A stretch of 64,000 nucleotides of DNA from Monocercomonoides exilis (taxonomy: Eukaryota > Preaxostyla > Oxymonadida > Polymastigidae): the NCBI GenBank assembly GCA_001643675.2, contig LSRY02000014.1:126501-190500 (forward strand), in the 5' to 3' direction. Numbering within the stretch: position 1 is the stretch's first letter; each line of letters starts with the position of its first letter. Below, one piece after another: positions 23,380-33,315 of the stretch. The notes beneath the pieces are model-generated. The model made no database searches. It saw only the letters and a program-made list of their open reading frames with translations, and was not told the origin of the DNA. The translations under genes were made by a program, and so were the position numbers.

Positions 23380-23473
23380 CAATTCCATCTTCAATCTTCA
23401 ACAATAAATAAAAAAAATACTTTATGCGATAATTGTTATTTGAAGAATATCTCTGTTTGTCTTTAGCATCCAT
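23282..23473 (-). other. Short ORF (63 codons) starting inside the left repeat arm
   Basis: The first 31 codons (MDAKDKQRYSSNNNYRIK and on to KIEDGI) lie in the inverted repeat and are identical to the + strand ORF from 33216. After the arm ends (23380) this copy continues uniquely, through GTEMRTVDREVNFSKLLFGA, to a stop at 23282. No family is recognised. It may be the start of a gene whose other exons were lost, or chance. Confidence 0.3.
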
Positions 23474-23976
23474 TTCATGATAAAGAAATGAAAATGAGTG
23501 ATGTATTCGTGTTTGACAAAATATACAAAAATATCAAAAAGAATCGCACTGAGCAGGATTTGAACCTACGCGGGATGAACCCAGCAGATTTCTAGTCTGC
23601 CGCCTTAACCACTCGGCCATCAGTGCTCGTTATGGGAACAAAACCTTTTCCAATTTTCTCCTTTTTGTTGTTTTTCGAGAAAATCTCATTTTCATTCCAT
23701 ATTTTTTTTTTTGCAATAAGCTTTTAATTTAAATTTTCTGATTCAATATGCGATTTTCTTATGAGGCTTGTTGGTCTTATTAGTTAATGTTAACTTTATG
23801 AAGAGACAATTTTTTTTCTGATCTCAATTGACGCTTCCATTTTCCAAATGATTTGAACAGACATTCCAGTTAATGTCAAACATTCAGAATTGTGAAGGTT
23901 TTGGATGATCAAACACCATTAACATATAAGTTTACACACAAGAATGAAGAAGGAGAAAAAGTGGAAGAAACAATTT
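23380..23976. repeat. Left arm of a 597-bp inverted repeat
   Basis: Reverse complement of 32715-33311. Paired coordinates sum to 56691 along the whole arm, so there is no indel, and I found no mismatch by eye, including T-runs. The arm contains a tRNA-Ser(AGA), the first 31 codons of an unknown ORF, and about 95 bases of the PAZ region of a PIWI gene. Similarity ends abruptly on both sides. Confidence 0.93.
23545..23626 (-). tRNA. tRNA-Ser (anticodon AGA)
   Basis: 82 nt. The acceptor stem GCACTGA pairs with TCAGTGC, followed by discriminator G. The anticodon stem is GCAGA/TCTGC with loop CTAGAAA, anticodon AGA. There is a long variable arm with GGG/CCC, as in serine tRNAs, and a T arm GTAGG-TTCAAAT-CCTGC. 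The A box (TGGCCGAGTGG) and B box (GGTTCAAATCC) are intact. There is no intron. It is identical to the copy at 33065-33146. Confidence 0.95.
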
Positions 23977-24034
23977 CTTTTTATGAAGAAACTTTTATTA
24001 CATATTCAATATATATTTTTCTGGATTTTGTTCT
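23881..24034 (+). pseudogene. PAZ-region fragment of a PIWI gene (truncated copy)
   Basis: After ATTCAG the frame reads IVKVLDDQTPLTYKF and HKNEEGEKVEETI, the same as the start of the PAZ piece at 32803. The match ends at 23976 with the repeat arm. The frame then runs on as SFYEETFITYSIYIF to a stop near 24034, without PAZ likeness. It is a fragment of the right-hand locus, carried by the duplication. Confidence 0.7.
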
Positions 24035-24045
24035 TTAATTCCTAA

Positions 24046-26540
24046 TATTTTTCCCATTCAGCCCTTCTGATTTAACGCTTGTTGTGCAAATTTTTTCACA
24101 GAAAAATGTTCTATCACAGTCAAATGAGGCGAATGAGATGCACACGCCGTTGGCGGCAGTCTGTTGGTGTTGTGGAGCTGAGTTGATGCTGGTCATGGTG
24201 CAGTTGGCAAGGGAGAGGGAGAGGGCAGGGGAGGTGGCAGAGGAGAGGACACAGCTGGTGGGGGTGGCTGTGGAGGTGATGTGGGTGATGTTGGAGGAGT
24301 TGAGGGTGAGGGGTGCTGTGAGGGAGGTGAGGTGGAAGATGCTTTAACTGTTGAAGGTGAGACTGGTGATTGCTGTGTGGTTGAGGGCAAGGGAGCCAGC
24401 AGTGAGGAAGAAGAGTGGAGTTTTTATAGTTATGGAGGTTGTTCCGGTGATGGTGGTTGTGTTGAGGTTGAGGGAAGGGGAGTTATCGGAGAGGTGGAAG
24501 AGGATGGGGGTGATGGGATTTGAGGAGTTGTGGGCGATGGCGAGGGCAGAGACTGTGAGGGAGCCCTGGGTCTGTTGGAAGAGGGCAGAAGAGGCAGATG
24601 GATCTGGTGAAGAAAATGTTGATATTGATGAAAATGAAGAAAATGATGATGATGACTGTGATGACTGTGAATGTGAGTTTGGTGGCTGGGGAATGCCACT
24701 GGAGGCGATAGTGGTGGCAGTTGTGCCATTTCCAGTGATTTTTGTATTTGGAGCACGAAATGTGAGAGTCTTTGTGGGAGTGAAAGTGGAAATGAGAAGA
24801 GAGAGGGAAGCATCGCTGAAGGGAGCAACGCATCCGAGAGCATACTCCATAGTGGCACATGGGCTTTGCTGTGTTTTGCCACAGGTATCGATATCACTTC
24901 CATCATTTGAGACTATTTTGTTCTGATTGATGATTAGAAGCCAACTGTTGTACTCAACATTATCAGCAGTTCCCGCGTTCCACACTCTTTTTATTGGAGT
25001 TGTTGATCCACAATTTTCAAACGGAGATTGGGTGATGCTGCTGCCATTGAAAAACACATCATTTCCTCTGCCATTTTTAGCTATATTTCCATCGAAGAAA
25101 CAGAAAGTGATGAATTTTACTCCATTCATCCAGGAATAAGTATTCCTAAAAAACATTGCAGCTCCGCCACGTGTTGATGAAGTTGATGTCAATTTATTGT
25201 TTAAGAACCGGCAATCATCAATCAAAAACTGACTTAGTTTATTTTGTGGAGGGTAGTGAAATGTTGAAGAACCAGCTGAATCACCACCAGTATTTGAAAT
25301 GCATTTGCATTTGGTGAACAGGAATTGGCCGTTTGATGGAAAAGCACCAATATAAAAATACCAACCAGTTCCGCACCAATTTGTGATCGAACAACTTTCC
25401 ACCCTGTTTTCTGAGAATATCCAAACAGAATTTGATTGTGGATAAGCTATACAATTTGCTCCTCCATGAGCAGCCGTACAACTCGAGAAATTGGATTTTA
25501 TAATGTCAATTTTCAACAAGTAATCACAACGTGTCGCTCCACCATGGTCATTTGTTGAACAATTGTTGAATGAGCATGAAGAGATTGTGAGATTTGCATT
25601 TTCGCAAACAACTTTAAGAGCACCTCCATGATCACTACCACCCTTTGAATTATTCCATTCGCACCATTCAAATTTATGGCTGTTAACATCAAAGGAATCC
25701 AGTCTTCCAGGTTTAGCTCTTTGAGATTCTGTTCCAATATGAACCACAGGAGCATTTGGTGAAGAGCGTGTTTTGTGAAAGAAAGAGGCGTTGAAGGCAG
25801 AGAGAGAAGTGGATGGGCTGTTGATGTTGGGGAGAATGGCTCCATCGATGGGGTTGTGAGTGTGGAGGAAAAGTGTTGAGTGGATAGAGAGGGATGAGTG
25901 AAGAGAGAATGAGGGAATTGTATTGGTGTTGGTGTTGGTGGAAGAGGAAGAAGAGGAAGAGGAAGAAGTGGTTGAGATGAATGAATTGAGTGAGTGGGAG
26001 GGAAGGGATGGAAGAGATGGATGGGATTGGGGAGATGAGATGTTGGAGAAAAGGGCGTTTGAGAGATGGAGATTGAGGTGGATTTGGAGGTGGGGATGGG
26101 ATTGGTGATGGATATGGAGAGGGGAAGGGGAAGAGAGGGAAGAAGGAGAAAAAAGGAAGGGCTGGACGAGGGAGATGAAGGAGGAGAAAGAGGAGTGGGA
26201 GATGGAGAAGAAGGCAGGGATTGGAGAGTGGGGATCTGGGAGGAGATTGTTTGGGGTGGAGAAGAGGGGGAAGGAGAAAATGGCTGGTTGGGGGGTGGTA
26301 AGGGAGAAGTTTGTGAGGGAGAGGGAGGCATGGGCAGAGCGGAAAAGTGGAGATTTTGTTGCTGGGTTGACTTGGCAAATGGAGGAGCAGATGGTGGCAT
26401 CTGAGTGGTGTTGGGCAGTGAGGAGTGAACAACCGGCGAGAGGGATGATGTTCGATGTGTCACGCACAAGAAAGTGTTGATGACATTAAGAGTTGTCAAA
26501 GCACAACTGACACAATCGCCTGGCGAAATTTTGCCTTATG
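24046..26540 (-). pseudogene. Beta-helix surface protein pseudogene
   Basis: The main frame is 24344-26467, with a Thr/Ser/Pro-rich start and then beta-helix sequence: SDHGGALKVVCENAN, TNDHGGATRCDYLLK, AAHGGANCIAYPQ, STRGGAAMFF, and the module DTCGKTQQSPCATMEYAL. An in-frame TAA (24344-24346) follows LTFNS. The same frame then continues as SIFHLTSLTAPLTLNSS and on to CVLSSATSP, stopping near 24046 where the PIWI fragment begins. The 5' end has no clear start or signal peptide. A second frame (25513-26499) overlaps the start, which suggests a frameshift near there. Lost start, internal stop and missing 3' half with no anchor indicate a pseudogene. The strand is extremely biased: C/T-rich on the coding strand. 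Confidence 0.7.
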
Positions 26541-28577
26541 AAAGATAACAACTACAATTGTTGTTGTATTTGCTGCTGCTGTTTTCAACTCTGATTGTGC
26601 TTTTTGATATCTTCCGATTTATTTCTTGTTGATTTCTTTTTTTCTGAAATGCCTCTGCCATTGATGCAATTGACAAGAGCCATTTCCAAAGCAATAGAAT
26701 TGAATACAGCTTTTGCGTTGATGTGGAGCCTCACTGCAGAGAAAACAGAGAAAAAACAGAAAATCAAAAGTCTCTGCTCTCGAAATTAAGTTATTTTCTA
26801 TTCGAATTAATTTTTTGTTAAATGTTTCTGAGAATGATTTTAATTTTTTCATGAATATATCATTTCTGAATCTGTATTATGAAAATAATTTATTGATTTG
26901 ATTTCTTATGTTTTTTTGCTATTGAAGAGAAGAATGAATGGTTTTGGAGTAATATGAATAAAAATGTGATCAAATGGAATAAAGAGAGTTTTGTAATGTT
27001 ACAAAATTATAAATTCAACTTGATTCTTTTTTCTGTTCAAGTGTATTTCGGGAAATTGTCCTGTTTAAATAACGTTTGCCTCTTATGTTGGAATAACATC
27101 TTCAATAATTATTGAGCCCAACGCAATTGATGGAATTTTTTAAGAAAGATTTTGCTCTTTTTTTTTTTTTTTTATTTTTATTTTTTTTTTTTTAAATATC
27201 GATCAAAAACAATTCAGAAACGTTAAAGTAACTTGCAACGCGATTCGCTCTGTTGATTTCTCGAATAGATGAAGATAACATGGAAATGTTGATATAGATG
27301 GAATATTAAAAATGAAAATAAATATTCACTTCTAATCAAAAAACAATGCTTATAACCATTGTCAGCATTGTTGAAAAACTTAAACGAAATTCCATCATCA
27401 ACAAAGTTGTCATATTGAATGAAACAACTGTAATAATAAACCCTTTCATCATGTTCAACAGCGTTGACTGAGAAAGATGAAGTTAAAAGAGTTGTCGAAG
27501 ATATGGATGCAGCCAAAACTTTCGAATCATTTCAGCTCAGATGGCGAGAAGTGAAAGAAAAAGAATATTTTCTGGGCTGTTCAACTATGGCTATTCTTTT
27601 CAAATTATGTCAAAGAGAATGGATCAAAACGTTTACTGCTTTCTTCATAAACTTTAATACCCAACAGTCTCTTCATGTGTGTTTGTTCAGACAGTTCTTC
27701 CTTCACACTTCCAGATGCAAAAAATCAAGGAAGTGTTTCTTTCTCTCCATTTCAAAACAATTATTCACTTGTCTTTTTCCTTTGTCCTTTGAATACTTTT
27801 CTTTTCAAAGACAATGGATTTCACTGTTGGACGACTTCAACAAGTCTATTATAATTAACGAACCATCTCAAGTGTGTGGCTTTGCTCTTTGAAAAAAAAG
27901 CTGAACTTCACAAATCGTTTTTGTTCACAACAAAAAAGAAATCACCATATCTTGATGAAAGAAAATGAATATGTTATTGTCTCAATCAAAAACTATCATT
28001 TACCATTCATCTCATAAAAGGGTCCACTTCCTTTCCATTTATTTACAAATTTTTTTTCCAATCTCAATCTATGTTGATTGTCTGTTTTTCATTCTTTCCT
28101 TTCAATAATCTTTTCAACCTCCTTGAGCTGAAGTGAAAAAAATAAAAAAGAGTTTAAGAATCATATATCATTGAACTTTGTTGTATGTGCCTTTCAGAAA
28201 CAAGCAATTTTTAACTTTTTCAACAATGTTGTTTTCTTATTTTCCTATTCTCTTCAAACATATTCACTTCTTTAATCAGAGAGTGCACTCTTCAAAGAAA
28301 AACAAATTCTTCATTGATGAATTTTTAATACCCTCTTTATAAATTATATGATTTGATCCGAAATGGAAAAGTGTGTTTCTTTTTTGGTCTTTTCCAACTG
28401 AGTCTTGATTTCATTGTGCTCTCTTTTTCATTATTTTTCACAAACAAAATCATTTGGAATTGAAATTGATCCTTTTTCTCTCTTCAAGACAATCTTCAAT
28501 GTTTTGTGTTCTTTTAATTATTTTTTGACTGACAAACTGTTTTTGAAAAATATGAATCTCGTTGGATGATATCCAGA
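26541..28577. other. Spacer with exon-like fragments on both strands
   Basis: No complete gene is supported. Near 27464-27600 the + strand reads EKDEVKRVVEDMDAAK and FQLRWREVKEKEYF. Overlapping minus-strand sequence (27223-27494) reads NAVEHDERVYYY and DDGISFKFFNNADNGYKH, after a good acceptor (ACTTCATCTTTCTCAG). I cannot decide which strand, if either, is coding. Long T/A runs lie at 27158-27194. From 27900 to 28577 nothing is seen. Confidence 0.35.
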
Positions 28578-29978
28578 ATGAAAGAGTGTGAAGGCAATCA
28601 ATCTGAAGGCAGAACTGTGGAGAATATTACAAATGAAAGGTTTTCAAGTTTGCAATGTAATCTCTTTTGATCAAATTTGCAATTCCTATTGTTCTTTTGA
28701 TGTTTTTTGAAGAGCACCTCCATGAGTTGGAGCATTGTTCAGAAATGGAGCAGAAGCAGAAAATTGAAGAGATGAATGGAATGATGGACAAAATGGACGA
28801 AAACGAATTGCGTTGTGTTTTGACGAATGAGGTATTCAATGAAATCGACAAAATGATTGAAGAAAAGAAATTATCTTTAGATAATACGATTTTGTTATTG
28901 AAGAAAATGGGATATCTCAATGCGTTGAAATCAATATACAGCTCGTTCTTTGAAAAATCTTCACTTGTCGAAAGATTTGAAAGGTTGGTAATCGAAGAAG
29001 AAAAGAAGAATGAAGAAAAGAAGAATGAAGAAAAGAACGAAAAGCTTCTGATCGATCTTTGCGAATGCTATCTTTTTCTTATTGAGTTCTTTTCATCTGA
29101 ATCAATTTCAATCAGTGTGTCATGTCTTCTGGTGGTTGCTTTGAAGAAAGAGGAAAACGAGGAAACTCAAAAAGAAGTGGAAATGGCTCTACTGGCTTTA
29201 AGTCGTATTGAAATCTGGAAAGTTTAAATAAATTCAATATTTTTTTTTTTTGAAAGAATTACTAATTTTAATTTTTTCTTTTAAGGTCGTGAAAAAAGCG
29301 AATTTTATGAATGAGATAGGAGATTTAATAAAATATCATCAAGAACATTGCAACCTCACTCAGCTTGCATATCAATCAGTTTGGCAATTGCTGTTGCACC
29401 GATTGAGAGATGAAGGAAGTCTGAAAAAGGTGCTTGCGAATGAGCTGAATTTTGTGAGAGAAGCAACAAGAGATTTAGAGGATCTAAAAAGTTGTGTGAA
29501 TTGGAGAGGAAATAACAATGAAATCGAAGCAATGAAAAAATCATCTATTATAAAGAGATGGATGGCTTTAATACAAATATTTTGTTTCCACTTTGATGCT
29601 TCAAAAGCAGATGGATTGGAAGATTTAGTTGTATGCATTGTTGATCTGTGCCGAATATCAATTGAAAATTACAAAAGCTTGCACATCCACTGCAGTAGCA
29701 AGTTTTTCTCCTTGATTTGCCAAAAAGAATTGAGTGTGGACATTTTGATGGAGAAAGGAGTTGTTGATTACGTGTTAGAGGAAACTCTTCAGCCGACGAT
29801 AAATTTTGATTTAATTGAAAATTGTGTTCCTTTCCTTTCGTTGCTTCAAAGAAGGATAAACGAGGAATATGCCGAGAAGCATGACGAGCACAAACGAGAG
29901 TTGCTTCAAAGAAAGCTATCTGATAAATTAGAAGAAGAAGGTTTTTCCGATATTATGGCAATATACATTTATTACTAA
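28578..29978 (+). CDS. Lineage-specific family protein, copy 3 (423 aa, three exons)
   Basis: Exons 28578-28647, 28713-29221 and 29286-29978; introns of 65 and 64 nt; phases 1 and 0. Exon 1 (MKECEGNQSEGRT) ends at RFS, as in copy 1, and has the same 70-nt length. Exon 2 gives HLHELEHCSEMEQKQK, DLCECYLFL and EVEMALLALSRIE. Exon 3 gives MNEIGDLIKYHQEHCNLTQL and AYQSVWQLLLHRL, ending SDIMAIYIYY. Exon 2 has a tandem repeat KKNEEKKNEEKNEK. All frames are open, so this copy looks functional. It lies between the arms of the inverted repeat, upstream of the PIWI locus and on the opposite strand. Function is unknown; an all-helical scaffold is inferred. Confidence 0.75.
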
Positions 29979-30549
29979 GCTTTCAACTTTTCCAATTTTT
30001 TTTGAACATTCATGACACGATAAAACAGAGCTCAATTATCTTATAGAAAAATGATAATATTCTTATGGTGTTGAAGTTGTTTGATGTTATTCAGCGACTT
30101 TTTTCTCTTCTAAAATTAACAGATAATTCTTTTTCATTTAATGAAAAATGATTTTTGCTTGTTATTGGAAGGAAACATTCAAGACGGTGAATGTTCCAAA
30201 GATTATTTCTAAATAAGTGATAAAACAATAAACCGTTGATGAAAACAATTATCCATCATTAAAAAAGTATGTTATATTTCCATTTTTCCAAAAGTTGGGA
30301 CAAAGTGGTGTGTTTCTGAATTTTTTTTCAAGCTTCACTTTCCAAAATATTTCTCAATTTTTTAATTTTCCTTAATTTTTTGCTTGAGAATTCAAGACTT
30401 ATTATGATATGATAACAGAAAAAGTTTGGAGCAAATTGTTATTTTTTTCATAAATGAAAATATTTCGTCCCAAATTAAAACGTCCTCTTCAAAAAAGCAT
30501 ATTACCCGCAACAAAACTCTGCTCTTTCTCGTTTCTTTTTGGAAGAAGC
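29979..30549. other. Spacer between convergent loci
   Basis: AT-rich. It separates the 3' end of family copy 3 from the 3' end of the PIWI locus. No feature is seen. Confidence 0.5.
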
Positions 30550-32803
30550 CTAATATTGATAAGGACGATGTGGATTTATAGAATCCCTGTTTTCCAAAAT
30601 TTCTTGCCCAAAAATAGAAAGCTTATGCGTTTCTTGAAGCGGAAGAGGAAGCGAAACAGCTCCAAAGAAATTGCAGTAATTGTAGCACAGACTGTTCGTA
30701 ATGCAAATCAGTTCCTCTGGTGCAAGGCCTGTCGCATCAACAACTACCACATAGCGTGTTGGCAGCGCTGTGGTGCGATAATCCACTTTCTGAGGGATTA
30801 GAAACCAGTCGCAGCAGAAGTCTGATGTAACCACATTATCAATCACTGTACCTGGTGAGGGATTCTGACCGCCAGTAGTGAAAAAGTGATGGTGGGTTCT
30901 CTTGTCTACCACAGCCACAGCATGGTGCGGACGATATTTAACCTCTCCTTCGTCAAATTCACAAAATGCACGCAGCATCTGTTCATATTCTATTCCCACC
31001 ACATCTCTCAACCATACATCACCAATACCATCTCGATACTCAATAATGTATGAAGGAAGATTTTTATTAATTGCTTTGTACTCTTCAAGCGCACTCTTCA
31101 AAAACATGAACCACAGATTTCCTCCAACAATCTCTTTCTTCTGCTTGCAAGAGGCTGTTCTCTTGTAAGTCCTAGTCATTTCCCTACTCATAGAAGCAAT
31201 CATTGCAATCGTTTCTTCACAGCGGACTTTTGAGCGAGACACATCAATAGACAGCACCATCACATTCCCATCGCCTGGGAGAATGCGCATCGAATTCATT
31301 GGCTGAGCAAGTGCTAACTTCTGCTTTCCTCTTTTTATCCATTTTGGAGCTGGTTGATGCTTGGCATTTGATGAAGCTGAAGCTGAAGCCGATGCAGATG
31401 CAGATGCAGATGCAGAAGCTGGTGAATAATAAAAAGAAGAAGAAGAAAAAGACAGAGAAGATGATGATGAAGAAGAAGAATAGAAGATAATAACAATAAT
31501 CATAATAATAATGGAGTAGCTGATGAAGAATAGCACGAATGTTCAGTTGGCACATCTGCTGTTGCGTTCAATGATTTTTCCCAATCTGGAAGCTCAATCG
31601 CCCAACAAGTGCCTCCAATCTTGTGTGTGATCTGCATCCAAAGGCCAGCAAAAAGTGATGCATAATGAGACGTCAAGTTCTTTGACAAGATGCACTGAGA
31701 TGGAATGGAGTTTTCGAGTCTCTGTCATTATCTTCATTTGTTTGTAGCGATTTGTGTCTTTATTTGGCAAAATGACAAGGGCAAGTTGATAGCTGCTAAC
31801 ATCTCTGGTGAATATTCTCTTGAAGTCAGTGTGAAACGGGGTTTGATAATTATCTTTGATTTCCAGAATATCTGGCTGAGCAATACGTACCCGATTTACC
31901 GCATATCTGAGTTGACTGAGAAAGTTGTCAATGTTTCTTGCATCTCGTTAAGAGCAGTCACAATCCATTTTTCGAGGTTGACGGGACTCGGCAAATTGTT
32001 CCTTCTTGCCATCTCGTATCACACTCCTAACAGTCATAGAAAAGCATATTCGAGGTGTTGCGCGAGAAATAGAAGAATGAAAGAAAGAAAATAATTATTG
32101 CATAAAAAATGAATCATTAAATTCAAATAAAATCTACCAAAAAAAGAAAAAGAAAGAAAAAATAATTTTAATTTGTTCTCATTATTAATGCAATAATATT
32201 TCATACCATTAGAAATTGGAAATGTTCTTCCACCACCCCATCTGAGATAGACGAGTGGGCATATCCATCCCTGAATTCTCTCCATCTCTTTTAATTTCGC
32301 TTCTATTCCTGCATCTTTTAACTCTTTTGACTCCAAAAATGGCTGCGCAATGCTGTCTATTAATCTCATTCGATCACGTGGAGAGTGTGTGTGCATTTCC
32401 TTGACTTTCTTCATCAAACGAAAATCGCTCAAATACTCTTCAAATCAAATTTTAATGCACATTTATGCAAAAAGTGCACAATAGAAGTTACATGTTACAT
32501 ATGAAAATGAATAAAATCAAATAAATAGGAAAAAAGTAATTACAATCAAAAGGGAAAGAATCAATGTTCGTAAAAGCAAACATTTCTGTAGAGATTGCAA
32601 GCTCCATCAGAATATCTGCAAAGTTTGATGAGCCCGTTCCACTGGTTGATCGGCAGAGTAAAAGTTGCTGACTTAGATGTAGATAGATTTTGTGGTGCGT
32701 GATAAAATAATCATAAATTGTTTCTTCCACTTTTTCTCCTTCTTCATTCTTGTGTGTAAACTTATATGTTAATGGTGTTTGATCATCCAAAACCTTCACA
32801 ATT
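30550..32803 (-). pseudogene. PIWI-clade Argonaute, 5'-truncated and frameshifted
   Basis: In order on the minus strand: a PAZ start (32803 downward: VEETIYDYF, then ITHHKIYLHLSQQLLL); a linker piece (32432-32207: DFRLMKKVKEMHTHSPRDR, KDAGIEAKLKEMERI, RWGGGRTFPIS); a MID region (LPSPVNLEKWIVTAL, then ARNIDNFLSQLRYAV, then SYQLALVILPNKD); IPSQCILSKNL and THKIGGTCWAIELP; and the PIWI domain (31536-30550). The slicer positions are visible: Asp in VLSIDVSRS (about 31244), Asp in YRDGIGDVW (about 31031) and His in QETHKLSIFG (about 30626). NPSPGTVID and LPTRYVVVVDATGL match PIWI rather than AGO proteins. Damage: no N domain upstream, an in-frame TGA at 32019-32021 just after the intron 32027-32206, and frame changes near 31948, 31704 and 31540. 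Sequencing indels could explain some of these. A Ser/Ala tract interrupts the PIWI domain. Confidence 0.75.
31375..31535 (-). repeat. Ser-then-Ala/Ser simple-sequence tract inside the PIWI domain
   Basis: TTA, TCT/TTC and (GCATCT)n type repeats coding long Ser and Ala-Ser runs, placed between the MID-PIWI linker (ELPDWEKSLN) and the first catalytic Asp. A frame change lies at its upstream edge. Confidence 0.75.
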
Positions 32804-33311
32804 CTGAATGTTTGACATTAACTGGAATGTCTGTTCAAATCATTTGGAAAATGGAAGCGTCAATTGAGATCAGAAAAAAAATTGTCTCTTCATAAAGTTA
32901 ACATTAACTAATAAGACCAACAAGCCTCATAAGAAAATCGCATATTGAATCAGAAAATTTAAATTAAAAGCTTATTGCAAAAAAAAAAATATGGAATGAA
33001 AATGAGATTTTCTCGAAAAACAACAAAAAGGAGAAAATTGGAAAAGGTTTTGTTCCCATAACGAGCACTGATGGCCGAGTGGTTAAGGCGGCAGACTAGA
33101 AATCTGCTGGGTTCATCCCGCGTAGGTTCAAATCCTGCTCAGTGCGATTCTTTTTGATATTTTTGTATATTTTGTCAAACACGAATACATCACTCATTTT
33201 CATTTCTTTATCATGAAATGGATGCTAAAGACAAACAGAGATATTCTTCAAATAACAATTATCGCATAAAGTATTTTTTTTATTTATTGTTGAAGATTGA
33301 AGATGGAATTG
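32715..33311. repeat. Right arm of the 597-bp inverted repeat
   Basis: Reverse complement of 23380-23976. It starts inside the PAZ-coding exon of the PIWI locus and ends inside the ORF that begins at 33216. Because the PIWI sequence continues beyond this arm, this side looks like the source of the duplication. Confidence 0.93.
33065..33146 (+). tRNA. tRNA-Ser (anticodon AGA)
   Basis: Identical to the gene at 23545-23626, in opposite orientation. A T-run after the 3' end (GATTCTTTTTGAT) fits a Pol III terminator. Cloverleaf, long variable arm and both internal promoter boxes are present. Confidence 0.95.
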
Positions 33312-33315
33312 ATGA
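33216..33315 (+). other. Possible first exon of an unassigned gene (right arm)
   Basis: The ORF MDAKDKQRYSSNNNYRIK leads to a GATGAG|GTAATA donor-like edge at about 33316. A short exon-like piece flanked by TTATAG and GTGGTGAGT lies at about 33565-33588 and may follow. No family is recognised and no longer downstream exon could be joined. Confidence 0.25.

Noticed and set aside
26541-28577. CRISPR-like or tandem array in the spacer
   Set aside because: Only poly(T/A) runs are present; no spaced direct repeats.
23380-33311. A DNA transposon with long terminal inverted repeats
   Set aside because: No target-site duplication was seen at the outer ends (23379 and 33312), no transposase is recognised inside, and the arms contain a tRNA and parts of 'host' genes. 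It fits an inverted duplication better.
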